Assembly (NCBI RefSeq): GCF_000586555.1
Contig: NZ_AZUC01000046.1
Coordinates: forward strand, 310,001-374,000
DNA from: Sporosarcina sp. D27
Lineage (GTDB): Bacteria > Bacillota > Bacilli > Bacillales_A > Planococcaceae
DNA: 64,000 nucleotides
Direction: 5' to 3'
A model generated the notes under the pieces. It was not told the DNA's origin, ran no database searches, and was given only the letters and a program-made list of their open reading frames with translations. Of this stretch, positions 52,945 through 61,793 are shown piece after piece (the first letter of the stretch is position 1; every line of letters starts with the position of its first letter). The translations under genes and the position numbers were made by a program.

Positions 52945-54990
52945 TCAGGTGAAATCGCGTTCAATCTTTTCTTCCCACTTCTTGTGGAACACTTCCTTAT
53001 CGTTTTCCCATGCTTTCAATTCGTTCATAAGGTAGTAATGCGTTTCATCCGCAGTCATCGTACTCTTTGTTTCCAAGTATGTCTGCCACTCATCTTTCCC
53101 GACACTTAACGTCCAATCGCATTCTACGCGCGCACTGAGTGGATCATTTTCTCTTATGGTATAGACATTTCGATTGGTGCTTCCGTATTCGAGTCCATTG
53201 CTATGCAATTTACGCTTGCCTTCATCTGAAAAGTCATCTAACGTCCAGACTCCAGTTGCTGCATCTTGCTTCACTTCTCGTGTGCGACCTGCTTCACGCA
53301 AAATGTCCTTCTCTAGTACTTCCGCTGTTTCCGCTTGAGCAAAAGGTTTTAACGTCTTATCCATATCTGTAGGATTTCTAAATGGCAAGACTAGTGATGT
53401 TTCTTCTCCTGTTTCAACTGTGAAGGTAACCGCTTCAGGGAACGGCCAAATGTGTGGCCAATAGTTCGGTGAAACAGCAAGTTGCCAATGGTGACCTTTT
53501 TGCAACGTATGACCGATGACATTCATCTTCACGGTTATGTCGTAAGGTTTTCCTGGTTCTAAATAACTTGCGTTCTCATCGCTATCGCGGTGTGTAAGAT
53601 TTAACACCCCCCAAGTGATGCGCGTCGAAGAACCGTCAGGCGCAACATCATTTAGTCGGACAACTAGATGTCCAGCTTTTTTATCTGATGTAATTCTGCA
53701 ACGGAATTCAGGTTCACCTAGAATGGGTTCGTCTTTTTCGGCTGGTTCTGCATCGAACACTACTGCCATGCCATTTTCAATTCGCTGATCTGCTGGTAGG
53801 TCCCCTGGCTGGCCAAATGGACAAAAAACACCTGCATACAATCCGTGTTGCTGAACGGACGAAACGATTACTTCTTTCCTTTCTGCTGTTTCACTCAATT
53901 TTTTTCCATTTAAGAACATCTGCTTTTCTTCAACATTAGCAGGTGGCCATTGTTCTTCTGCCACCCAGTGTCCTGGACGATATAAATACTCTGTTTGAGG
54001 TGGAACGCTATCTTGCATATAAACGCGAACCATTGGCTCATCCATGATACCTGTCCGTTCGTCTTTTAGCCATTCATCCCACCAACGGACCGCTTCTTGT
54101 AAGAATCCGATTTGTGGACCTGGTACCGCCATTTCAGGATACTCGTGTGCCCACGGACCTATTAGACCTTTTTTCGGCCCCTTTAAACCTGTTAATAATC
54201 TTGGAATCGCATTCGTATAGCCATCTGCCCAGCCGCCAACTGCAAAGACTGGAATTGTTACATCATCATAATTTTCGATGACAGAACCGTGTTTCCAATA
54301 CGCGTCGTAGCGCTGGTGGCGAACCCATTCTTCTGCATATGGAGGAGTCAGTTCCATGCGCTCCAACCAATTTTGTCTCCACGACTCGCCCCGAACTTCT
54401 GGAAACTGTGGACGTGCATTGTATGCAAACATCGTACTAGCCCACCAAAGCATATCTGATGCAAGCATTGCACCCCCTTTGTAGTGGACGTCATCTGCAT
54501 AGCGATCATCTGTAGAACACAAAGTGATGATTGCTTTTAGTGCTGGATGTTGACGCGCTGCGATTTGGAGTCCATTGAAGCCACCCCATGATTTACCGAT
54601 CATTCCAACACTACCTGTTGACCATGGTTGGTTTGCAATCCAATCCAATATTTCCAGAGCATCATCTTGCTCTTGCTTTAAGTATTCATCATACAAAATG
54701 CCGTCTGAATCTCCAGTTCCTCGGATATCGACCCGGATGCTCGCATATCCATGCCCTGCAAAGTATGGATGACGTAGTGAATCACGCAGAGCGGTAAATT
54801 CGTTTTTACGGTACGGCAAGTACTCAAGAACTGCTGGTACTTGTGTTGTTTCTGCATCTTCTGGTAGCCAAATGTGTGCAGCTAATTGTGTGCCGTCTGA
54901 AAGTGGAATCATTACGTTCGATAATTCTCTAGTTTTTTTGGGGAATGTCGTGCGGATTGTACGATTTGTTTCTCTTACGTTAAATACCAT
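52945..54990 (-). CDS. CocE/NonD family alpha/beta hydrolase (X-Pro dipeptidyl-peptidase type)
   Basis: 681 residues. The N-terminal alpha/beta hydrolase has VPAVLEYLPYRKNEF, RGTGDSDG, and the nucleophile Ser in GKSWGGFNG. Asp and His lie in the later VFAVGGWADGY and GPWAHEYP blocks. A C-terminal jelly-roll (X-Pro dipeptidyl-peptidase-like) domain spans about 370-590. Such enzymes hydrolyse esters or amides. The ATG at 54990 is set by GGAGG; the frame continues upstream. It follows the BCCT transporter with a 15-bp gap, so the substrate may be taken up by that transporter. Confidence 0.92.
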   Translation of the reverse strand: MVFNVRETNRTIRTTFPKKTRELSNVMIPLSDGTQLAAHIWLPEDAETTQVPAVLEYLPYRKNEFTALRDSLRHPYFAGHGYASIRVDIRGTGDSDGILYDEYLKQEQDDALEILDWIANQPWSTGSVGMIGKSWGGFNGLQIAARQHPALKAIITLCSTDDRYADDVHYKGGAMLASDMLWWASTMFAYNARPQFPEVRGESWRQNWLERMELTPPYAEEWVRHQRYDAYWKHGSVIENYDDVTIPVFAVGGWADGYTNAIPRLLTGLKGPKKGLIGPWAHEYPEMAVPGPQIGFLQEAVRWWDEWLKDERTGIMDEPMVRVYMQDSVPPQTEYLYRPGHWVAEEQWPPANVEEKQMFLNGKKLSETAERKEVIVSSVQQHGLYAGVFCPFGQPGDLPADQRIENGMAVVFDAEPAEKDEPILGEPEFRCRITSDKKAGHLVVRLNDVAPDGSSTRITWGVLNLTHRDSDENASYLEPGKPYDITVKMNVIGHTLQKGHHWQLAVSPNYWPHIWPFPEAVTFTVETGEETSLVLPFRNPTDMDKTLKPFAQAETAEVLEKDILREAGRTREVKQDAATGVWTLDDFSDEGKRKLHSNGLEYGSTNRNVYTIRENDPLSARVECDWTLSVGKDEWQTYLETKSTMTADETHYYLMNELKAWENDKEVFHKKWEEKIERDFT

Positions 54991-55005
54991 GAGAAATGCC
55001 TCCAA

Positions 55006-56520
55006 TTATTTGTTTAGGGTTTCATTTGGAAAATCTTCGCGCAACCATCTTACAAGTGAAACGAGAAGCAAAATATAGATAATGAAGATGGGAACTGCTA
55101 CTACGACTGCTGAGGTCTGTATGACACGTAGACCTCCTACTAGCAACAACGAGATTGAAAGTACTGCAAGAATAGCGCCCCAGATCATTCGGTGCCAACG
55201 GGCAGGATCTTCACCAGGCTGTAATTCTTTCGTCGCAACGGCCGCTAAAATATAAGTCGCGGAATCCATGGATGTTGACAAGAAAACAACACCAACAATA
55301 ACAAAGAACGGCAATACAAGGATGTCCAACGGTAGAGAACGAAGGATTTCAACAACAGCTGCCGGTCCACCCTGTTCAGAGAGCGTTTTCGCAACATCGG
55401 TAATTCCTTGTAGTTGCAGATTCATAGAGTATCCACCGAAGACCATGAAATAGATCCAACCTCCGATTGACCCCCACAATAACATGTGGGTGATCAGTTC
55501 ACGCAACGTACGCCCTTTGGAAATCCTTGCGACGAATAATCCCATAAACATAGCGGTTGCAGAAAACCAAGCCCAATAGAACACAGTCCAACCTTGTGGG
55601 AATCCACCTTTGGATATCGGATCTGTGTGGAAACTCAAAAATGTGAAGTTTTGAAGCATCATTCCAAAACTGTTCGAAAAATACGTGAGTATAAACGAAG
55701 TAGGTCCTGCGATGAAAACAAAGAGAGCAAGGGCGACCGCTAAGTAAATATTGATATCACTTAGTCTTCGAATCCCTTTTTGCAAGCCTAAAAAGGCGCT
55801 GGCAGAGTAGATAATTGTAATGAGTATGACGATAACTGCATCCATTCCAAGAGACGGTTCAATTGATAGTATCGATCCGACAACTGCAGAGACCATCGGT
55901 ACACCAAGTCCTAAAGAAGTTCCGAGCCCACCGACTAAACTCCATATAACAAGTACGTCAATAAGTTTCGCAACCCATCCATCTGCATATTTACCAAGTG
56001 CACCGCTAAGAGCTGTACTAATTTTAAGCGATGGACGCTTCTTCACGAAGTAGGAATATGCGATCACTACAGTCGGAAATGCATAAAGAGACCATGCCGA
56101 AATTCCCCAATGGAACAAGCCATATGTAAGCGACCATTCTGCTGCCTCATTTGTTCCTGGTTCTATTCCAAATGGAGGACCTGAAAAGTAGGAAATGGGT
56201 TCAATCATGGACCAATACATGATGCTAGTCCCCATTCCGGCTGTAAATAGCATAGCACCCCAACTAAAACTAGAGAACTCAGGTTTCCCCTCCCCTAATT
56301 TAATTCGTCCAAATTTACTAAACGCCAGCCATATCAAAAATACAAATAGCCCAAAAGTTAAAAATTGGAATGCCCAGTCCATTTTAAATGTAATGAACGT
56401 CATGACATCGTCCAGTACAGGTTCAGCACTTTCTCTAAAAACTACAAGCAACACAGTTGCCAGTAAAATGAATACCATTGACGTCCAAAAGACGAAAGGA
56501 TCTAATTTCGCTTTTTGCAT
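55006..56520 (-). CDS. BCCT family transporter (betaine/carnitine/choline type)
   Basis: 504 residues, twelve membrane segments, with the BCCT signature region GMGTSIMYWSMIEP (about 95-108) and YGLFHWGISAWSLYA. The Trp box reads WTVFYWAWFSATAMFMGLFVARIS. It brings in a quaternary amine or related compound with Na+ or H+. It is first in an operon with the CocE-type hydrolase and is divergent from a TetR-type regulator. The SIMYWS sequence departs from the choline/betaine GLVFWG form, so the substrate could be unusual. Confidence 0.93.
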   Translation of the reverse strand: MQKAKLDPFVFWTSMVFILLATVLLVVFRESAEPVLDDVMTFITFKMDWAFQFLTFGLFVFLIWLAFSKFGRIKLGEGKPEFSSFSWGAMLFTAGMGTSIMYWSMIEPISYFSGPPFGIEPGTNEAAEWSLTYGLFHWGISAWSLYAFPTVVIAYSYFVKKRPSLKISTALSGALGKYADGWVAKLIDVLVIWSLVGGLGTSLGLGVPMVSAVVGSILSIEPSLGMDAVIVILITIIYSASAFLGLQKGIRRLSDINIYLAVALALFVFIAGPTSFILTYFSNSFGMMLQNFTFLSFHTDPISKGGFPQGWTVFYWAWFSATAMFMGLFVARISKGRTLRELITHMLLWGSIGGWIYFMVFGGYSMNLQLQGITDVAKTLSEQGGPAAVVEILRSLPLDILVLPFFVIVGVVFLSTSMDSATYILAAVATKELQPGEDPARWHRMIWGAILAVLSISLLLVGGLRVIQTSAVVVAVPIFIIYILLLVSLVRWLREDFPNETLNK

Positions 56521-56635
56521 CTTTCAACCCCCTATTGTTGTTTCACAAACGCAACTTTGATAACGCTTTCAAATAACACAATCCAACTATAATTCAACAA
56601 ACTTTGTGTAATCGATATGAATTGCGAAATCTTCT

Positions 56636-56666
56636 CACATGATTTATAATCATGATTATCTTGTGA
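56636..56666. promoter_or_regulatory. Palindromic operator between the BCCT operon and tetR
   Basis: CATGATTTATAATCATG (CATGATT/AATCATG arms), with outer TCACA and TGTGA, lies in the divergent gap and overlaps the likely promoter. It is a plausible site for the TetR-type protein. Confidence 0.55.
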
Positions 56667-56768
56667 ACGTGTTTATACTATCAGAATAAATTCGCTAGTA
56701 CAAGTATATTGAGCTAGACTGGTAGTATTGAACAATTACTGATATACGAGAAAAGCGAGGCGCTTTAT

Positions 56769-57425
56769 TTGGATAAAAAAAAGCTTCAAAAGAGTAGAAT
56801 GTGGAAGTACTTTGTCGAGGCCGCCACTGAAATCATTGAAGAAGAAGGTGCAAGAGCCGTTACAATCCGCAAGGTTGCAGACCGTGCTGGTTATAATAGT
56901 GCAACCATTTACAATTACTTCGACGAGTTCTCACACTTGCTGTTTTTCGCATCGATGAGATTGATGAAGGAGTATACGGTTGAAGTGACGAGACGCATGA
57001 ATGAGGAATCTTGTGCCTTAGATCAATATGTAACTGCTTGGGAATGTTTTTGTGAATATTCGTTTAAACAACCAGATATCTTCCACTCTGTTTTCATCCG
57101 TGATTTAGGGGATAACACCGATCATTTGTTAGAAAAATACTATGAGTTCTATCCAGCGGACTTAGTGGATATTCCTGAAGAAATCAGAATGAGCTTACTT
57201 GAACAGAATGTTGTAAAAAGAGGAAATCCCATCTTGAAAAGAGCTGTGGAACAAGGGAGTATAGATCTAGAAAAGATTGAATCACTCAATGAAGTCACTA
57301 TTTTAATTTGGCAAGGGATGCTCATTAATTTTCTTAATAATCGGATCGAAGCAACACCTGATGAAGCAGCAAGTCGGACCATGTTCTATGTAACAGAGAT
57401 TATCAATCGGTTAAAGTCCGAATAA
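56769..57425 (+). CDS. TetR family transcriptional regulator
   Basis: 218 residues. The N-terminal TetR helix-turn-helix lies at about 10-60 (ATEIIEEEGARAVTIRKVADRAGYNSATIYNYFDEFSHLL), followed by a helical ligand domain. The TTG start follows GCGAGGCGC. It is divergent from the BCCT/hydrolase operon and is its probable local repressor, responding to the transported compound or its product. Confidence 0.9.
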   Translation: MDKKKLQKSRMWKYFVEAATEIIEEEGARAVTIRKVADRAGYNSATIYNYFDEFSHLLFFASMRLMKEYTVEVTRRMNEESCALDQYVTAWECFCEYSFKQPDIFHSVFIRDLGDNTDHLLEKYYEFYPADLVDIPEEIRMSLLEQNVVKRGNPILKRAVEQGSIDLEKIESLNEVTILIWQGMLINFLNNRIEATPDEAASRTMFYVTEIINRLKSE

Positions 57426-57429
57426 ATAT

Positions 57430-57463
57430 TAAAGCCATGCGGATCCCCGCATGGCTTTTTTTA
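57430..57463 (+). terminator. Terminator of the tetR-type gene
   Basis: AAAGCCATGCGG/CCGCATGGCTTT stem with TTTT follows the stop codon by 5 bp and abuts the convergent lipoprotein gene. Confidence 0.9.
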
Positions 57464-58198
57464 AGATACTAACAACAAGTTGACATGGTCTGTTTTGTCT
57501 TTCTCAGTCATGACGAACTGGATTTCGTAGTTTCCTAATTCATATATATAACTAGTTTGATGGGATTCTTTCAGTGTCCGTTGTTCATCTGGTTCACCCA
57601 ATTGCTCTACTAAATCTTTTGAACTGATGCCACCTAAATTTGTTTGTCTTTCAACATTCGTTCCAAGGTAACGTGCTTCAACTAATAGACCTTTTTCGTT
57701 ATATCTGAGATCATAGGATGCTTGCCCCATTGACCCGGTATACCGATCAAATGTGTCTTGCCGTTCAGGCTTTCCGATGGTGTTATAGACGTCAGTTTGA
57801 GTGGTTTTGCCCACATAAAAGTTATCACTTAAATGATATACTTTCCCTTTCTTCCCATCTGAAACCAAGTCATTTAATGTGTCGATTGCCATTTTCTTTT
57901 GCTCTTTATCAATTGGATCATCGCCAGTGCTTTGGCTAGATGAATCTTTGTTCTCATTTGCTTCTGATGTTTCATCGCTGTGCTGTGAATCTTGCGTTTC
58001 ATCTGACTGGGACTGTTCGTTATTGGAAGTCTGATCTTCTTCATGATTTTGACCATCAGTGGTCCCATCTGTTTCATTTTGAGCAGAATCGTCCATTTCC
58101 TGTTGGGTTGAATTGGTTGTTTCGTCCGTAGGAGATGCAGAACAGGCAGCTAGACCGCCAGACAGCAATATAGTGAGTAGCATCCAATTTTTTTTCAT
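57461..58198 (-). CDS. DUF4309 (YjgB-like) lipoprotein
   Basis: 245 residues. A lipoprotein signal (GGLAACSASP) and a long low-complexity linker rich in Asp/Glu/Ser/Asn/Gln (about 25-100) precede a C-terminal DUF4309/YjgB-like domain: DTLNDLVSDGKKGKVYHLSD, YVGKTTQTDVYNTIGKPER, RYTGSMGQASYDLRYNEKG, with a second half repeating the GxPDEQ form. ATG 58198 is used (seven nt after GAGGGAG). The function is unknown; the linker suggests wall penetration. Confidence 0.8.
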   Translation of the reverse strand: MKKNWMLLTILLSGGLAACSASPTDETTNSTQQEMDDSAQNETDGTTDGQNHEEDQTSNNEQSQSDETQDSQHSDETSEANENKDSSSQSTGDDPIDKEQKKMAIDTLNDLVSDGKKGKVYHLSDNFYVGKTTQTDVYNTIGKPERQDTFDRYTGSMGQASYDLRYNEKGLLVEARYLGTNVERQTNLGGISSKDLVEQLGEPDEQRTLKESHQTSYIYELGNYEIQFVMTEKDKTDHVNLLLVS

Positions 58199-58270
58199 AA
58201 TCATTCTCCCTCCTATATATGGATGTTTCTTTCTTATTTTCCCTGTTCACTTTCAAATACACGTTAAAAC

Positions 58271-58298
58271 GAAAAAAAAGAGCTAAAATAGCTCTTTC
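58271..58298 (-). terminator. Terminator of the HD-GYP/cyclase operon
   Basis: AAAGAGCTA/TAGCTCTTT stem followed by TTTTT on the minus strand, overlapping the cyclase stop codon. Confidence 0.85.
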
Positions 58299-60099
58299 AA
58301 TCTACGTCTCCAAGTATAGGATTCAATCTGACCAATTGAATAGGTGATGCCATTCCATGTAGTTGTGTTGTGAATTCCGTTACCATCCTTAAATCCGCCT
58401 TGACCTCCAGCTCATCGAAAAGTTTCTTTTCCAACACAACGTCTCCCCCGGTACTCTGTTGTTGAACACGCGCTGCCATGTTTACAGTTCTACCAAAGTA
58501 ATCTAGCACGCCATTTGCATTGACTGCTATCACAGGACCCTCATGCAAACCTATCTTGATTGAGACTGGATTATTCAACAGTTTGTTTAGGGACGACACA
58601 GAGGATTGGATGTCAAGCGCTGCTTCCAACGCATGAATGTTAGAAGAGAATGCCGCCATAATCGAATCGCCTATTGTTTTTACAATTGTTCCATCATGGG
58701 AACGAATTAGATTGCCAAGTGAGGTGAAATGTTTTTGGACATCACTATATGCGCTAGCATCCCCAACCCGTTCATATAACTGAGTTGAATCCTTCAGATC
58801 AGTAAAGAGAATGGTCAGCTTTCCTACCCCGATTTGCATGCCTGGCGCAAGAACTTCTGCGGGCAGCAAATCCCGGAACAACTGAAGGGAGGTTACTTCA
58901 CGTGCTGTCAGCGCATATTCATCCCACTTCGTCTCTTCAAATGTCACAATATATTCTTCATCACTCGTGTTAACAATTGAAATGTCCGAACTTTGCATGA
59001 GAAATTGTTCAACAATACCATTCGGATGTATATGTATTTTAGAGAATTCAATATTGGGTTGATAGGTAAATGGAACTTTGAAATTATGCTTCACCACTCG
59101 AACTTGCATATTCTTAGGAGTACTAGTCCACGGTACATGCGTCGTCGTTTGAGGAGGTATCCGAAACTGCCCAATAGTATGTGGTGAATTGGTTGGTCCA
59201 TTAATGCAAAACGTTGCTTTGTTCGTTTTTCGAATCGCACTGTTCACTTGAAAAGTCATTTCTACATAGTTTTCGAAATCAAGATTGAAGTCCACACCGC
59301 ATAGATCACAGTGCACCGTTTTTTTCACATCTTTTAAGACAGAGGCATGATCTTTAGCGACTCGACAGTTCGGACACATCAAACTCCATTCATAGTCCAA
59401 TACTCCGGCTTCACTCGCAAACAAGAATAGACGAACTGCTTGTTGTTTTGTAAATCCATGCTCAAATGCCCATCGATAGGGCTGAATAGAAGTCACAGCT
59501 TCATCTGACTCTGTTCGAATGGTTCGAATGAGCGCTTTGACAAGTGCCTGATCAAGAGATAATTCGTTCAAGTGGTGCTCTGCATCAAGTAAAACACGTT
59601 CTTCTATTTGAATGGCTTTCTGTTCTCTTGCTGTTGGCATATGCTCCTTTGTCGCCGCAGCGTCTTCGACATAAGTAAATGTATGAAGAAGTTGAGGAAT
59701 AATTCCTTTTTTTAATGCCACTTTCCCTAAAAGAGAGCGATACTCAAACAATCCTTTAAGTGTCAACTTCGTTTCTTGCTCGTCCACTTTCGTAACTGAC
59801 ACTTTCCAAATTACGCGTTCCACTGGCCCCTTCGTATAATTGCGTTCTACTGTGTAAAATGATTCGCGCACCCACTCAAAAACGTTTTCATCCCACTCAA
59901 CATCTATCAATCCATAAGCTTTTCCTTTTGCTTTTCGAATGAGCTGTTGGGTCCTAATCGTAAACGGCGTAAACTCGACTGGAAACAATCCGATGTATTG
60001 GTTTAAGCGATTGGTATCTGAAACTAGCCCCCACACTTCTTCAAGTGGCAATTTAACTAGACGAGTTTCTTCTATAGAAATAGTTTTTAACACTTTCAC
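58297..60099 (-). CDS. Class III adenylate/guanylate cyclase with SRPBCC and DUF5939-like domains
   Basis: About 600 residues. An N-terminal SRPBCC/START-like lipid-fold domain (about 1-150) is followed by a DUF5939-like middle part containing a Cys4 zinc ribbon (CPNC near 242 and CDLC near 264). The C-terminal cyclase domain (about 425-595) has metal Asp residues in TILFTDLKDSTQ (about 434) and VKTIGDSIMAAF (about 478), Lys before the latter (ATP-type), and the transition-state YFGRTVNMAARVQ. GTG 60099 or 60093 is the start; the frame further upstream lies in the HD-GYP gene. Makes cAMP most probably. Confidence 0.85.
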   Translation of the reverse strand: MKVLKTISIEETRLVKLPLEEVWGLVSDTNRLNQYIGLFPVEFTPFTIRTQQLIRKAKGKAYGLIDVEWDENVFEWVRESFYTVERNYTKGPVERVIWKVSVTKVDEQETKLTLKGLFEYRSLLGKVALKKGIIPQLLHTFTYVEDAAATKEHMPTAREQKAIQIEERVLLDAEHHLNELSLDQALVKALIRTIRTESDEAVTSIQPYRWAFEHGFTKQQAVRLFLFASEAGVLDYEWSLMCPNCRVAKDHASVLKDVKKTVHCDLCGVDFNLDFENYVEMTFQVNSAIRKTNKATFCINGPTNSPHTIGQFRIPPQTTTHVPWTSTPKNMQVRVVKHNFKVPFTYQPNIEFSKIHIHPNGIVEQFLMQSSDISIVNTSDEEYIVTFEETKWDEYALTAREVTSLQLFRDLLPAEVLAPGMQIGVGKLTILFTDLKDSTQLYERVGDASAYSDVQKHFTSLGNLIRSHDGTIVKTIGDSIMAAFSSNIHALEAALDIQSSVSSLNKLLNNPVSIKIGLHEGPVIAVNANGVLDYFGRTVNMAARVQQQSTGGDVVLEKKLFDELEVKADLRMVTEFTTQLHGMASPIQLVRLNPILGDVD

Positions 60100-60100
60100 T

Positions 60101-61243
60101 TCACATCCTATCGTTAAAACTATCACGAATTGCGACAAATTCATCTAAATGGTCAAGAAATAGATCTATTAACGTGGGATCGAATTGTTTGCCTCGTTGC
60201 TCAGACATATATGACACGATTTTTTTAAGTGGCCAAGCCTTTTTATACACACGGTCACTACCTAGTGCGTCAAATACATCAGCGATTGCGGTGATCCTTC
60301 CAAATATATGAATCTGTTCTCTTTCCAATCCTCTAGGATATCCGCCGCCTTCCCATCTTTCATGATGCTCGTGTGCGATAATGGCAGCTGTTTTTAATAA
60401 TTCACGCTCTGATTTCCGAAAAATATTATGTCCAACGACCGTATGCAACTTCATTTCTTCAAATTCCTCGGGCGTTAACTTTCCGGGCTTCAGTAGAATT
60501 GAATCTGGTGTTGCCACTTTTCCTATGTCATGCATGGGAGAAGCATAACGAAGAAGTAGCGATTGAGACTCAGAAACCCCTGCAAGCTGAGCTAACTTAT
60601 AAGAATAGGTTGCCACACGTTTGACATGATTACCGGTTTCTTGCGAACGGCTCTCCCCTATTTCCCCCATCGTTTCAATAATTTCTTTTTGTGTTTCCAG
60701 TAACTCGTTATGTAAGATAAACGTATCAAGTGATTTCCCAGCATACGTTGAGGCAAATGATAATAACGTTTCATCCTTTTTTGTAAAGCGGGATTCTCCA
60801 AGCTTATTAATAGCTTGGAATGCACCGATTATTTTTCCTTCTTGGTTAGTGAATGGGATACACAGTATTGAACGTGTGTGATACCCTGTCTCCTGATCGA
60901 CTGCTGTATTGAATCGCTCATCTAAATAAGCATCTTCAACATTAATCATCGTTCCATTTTGTATGCTTTTTCCCACAAACCCGCTCGTATCAGAAATGGT
61001 AATTCGTTCTACCCCATGTCCTGCGACCGTCCAAACAGTCTGCGAGGAAGATTCATGGAGCCAAACGGTACATCGATCTGCTTGTACTAACTTTGTACCT
61101 AAATCAGCTAGTAACAATAGCATCTTCGTGATGTCTGTTTCAGTAGACATTTTTCCCATATATTCAAAAATAGTAGATAAAAGTTGATCCGACTGTGGAA
61201 ATCCAGAGGTGTCAGGAGTCGTTAATGCAAGTGAATTTTTCAT
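60101..61243 (-). CDS. GAF domain plus HD-GYP phosphodiesterase
   Basis: 380 residues. The GAF domain (about 35-175) has RCTVWLHESSSQTVWTVAG and SILCIPFTNQEGKIIGAFQAINK. The HD-GYP domain (about 190-370) has NHVKRVATYSYKLAQ, MHDIGKVATPD, HTVVGHNIF, HEHHERWEGGGYPRGL and TAIADVFDALGSDRVYKKAW. The HD and GYP motifs are complete, so c-di-GMP hydrolysis is likely, with the GAF domain as sensor. It ends 1 bp before the cyclase start: the pair forms one second-messenger operon. Confidence 0.92.
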   Translation of the reverse strand: MKNSLALTTPDTSGFPQSDQLLSTIFEYMGKMSTETDITKMLLLLADLGTKLVQADRCTVWLHESSSQTVWTVAGHGVERITISDTSGFVGKSIQNGTMINVEDAYLDERFNTAVDQETGYHTRSILCIPFTNQEGKIIGAFQAINKLGESRFTKKDETLLSFASTYAGKSLDTFILHNELLETQKEIIETMGEIGESRSQETGNHVKRVATYSYKLAQLAGVSESQSLLLRYASPMHDIGKVATPDSILLKPGKLTPEEFEEMKLHTVVGHNIFRKSERELLKTAAIIAHEHHERWEGGGYPRGLEREQIHIFGRITAIADVFDALGSDRVYKKAWPLKKIVSYMSEQRGKQFDPTLIDLFLDHLDEFVAIRDSFNDRM

Positions 61244-61374
61244 TTATATATTCCCTTCTAAAAAACAGTTGTCACGTTTCTTTCTATTTGTAATAATAGT
61301 AGCATGAAATAACCGTCAACACACAACTAAAGTCATTACTTTAATATAAAAATCGGTGATGCGGAGGCAAGAAC

Positions 61375-61725
61375 GTGACATTGTTCTCATATTTATTGAT
61401 AGGTCATCTGATTGGAGATTATTTACTACAAACGAGTTGGATGGCTGCAGGGAAAGCCACTAAGTGGGCTCCACTCTTAACACATTGTTTCGTTTATACA
61501 TCGGCTGTAACTGCTGTATTGTTAATAGGTACAGGAATGATTCCTCTATGGGCAGTTGCCATTATTTTCGTGAGTCATGTCATTTTGGATCGACGACGTT
61601 TTGTTGCATGGTGGACGAAGACGATTATGGGCATAAAAGATGGAGAACCTGCGTGGCTGATTATTATGGCGGACCAAATCTTTCATATTATTATACTTGC
61701 CATCATTGCACACATTTGGGGATAA
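61375..61725 (+). CDS. DUF3307 membrane protein
   Basis: 116 residues with about four membrane segments and the DUF3307 start (LIGHLIGDYLLQTSWMA) with its conserved His/Asp, then HVILDRR. The function is unknown; members often lie near regulatory genes. The GTG start follows GGAGGC by seven nt. It is monocistronic. Confidence 0.85.
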   Translation: MTLFSYLLIGHLIGDYLLQTSWMAAGKATKWAPLLTHCFVYTSAVTAVLLIGTGMIPLWAVAIIFVSHVILDRRRFVAWWTKTIMGIKDGEPAWLIIMADQIFHIIILAIIAHIWG

Positions 61726-61732
61726 AAACGAC

Positions 61733-61770
61733 AAAAAGAAGCAGAGCCTTGTGCATCTGCTTCTTTTTTA
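61733..61770. terminator. Bidirectional terminator
   Basis: AAAGAAGCAGA/TCTGCTTCTTTTTT hairpin serving DUF3307 and the reductase, which converge. Confidence 0.85.
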
Positions 61771-61793
61771 TGGAAAATAATTTCATAATTAGA

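Larger units (their letters stand above)
52325..53062. repeat. Direct-repeat copy 2 (partner at 37625-38304)
   Basis: See the partner. This copy is joined to the intact 3' end of the CocE-type gene, so it is the original. The two copies lie about 14.7 kb apart in the same orientation and bracket the protease/toxin block. Confidence 0.85.

Noticed and set aside
37625..53062. Prophage or complete transposon
   Set aside because: No phage structural, integrase or intact transposase genes; only an IS1182 N-terminal fragment.
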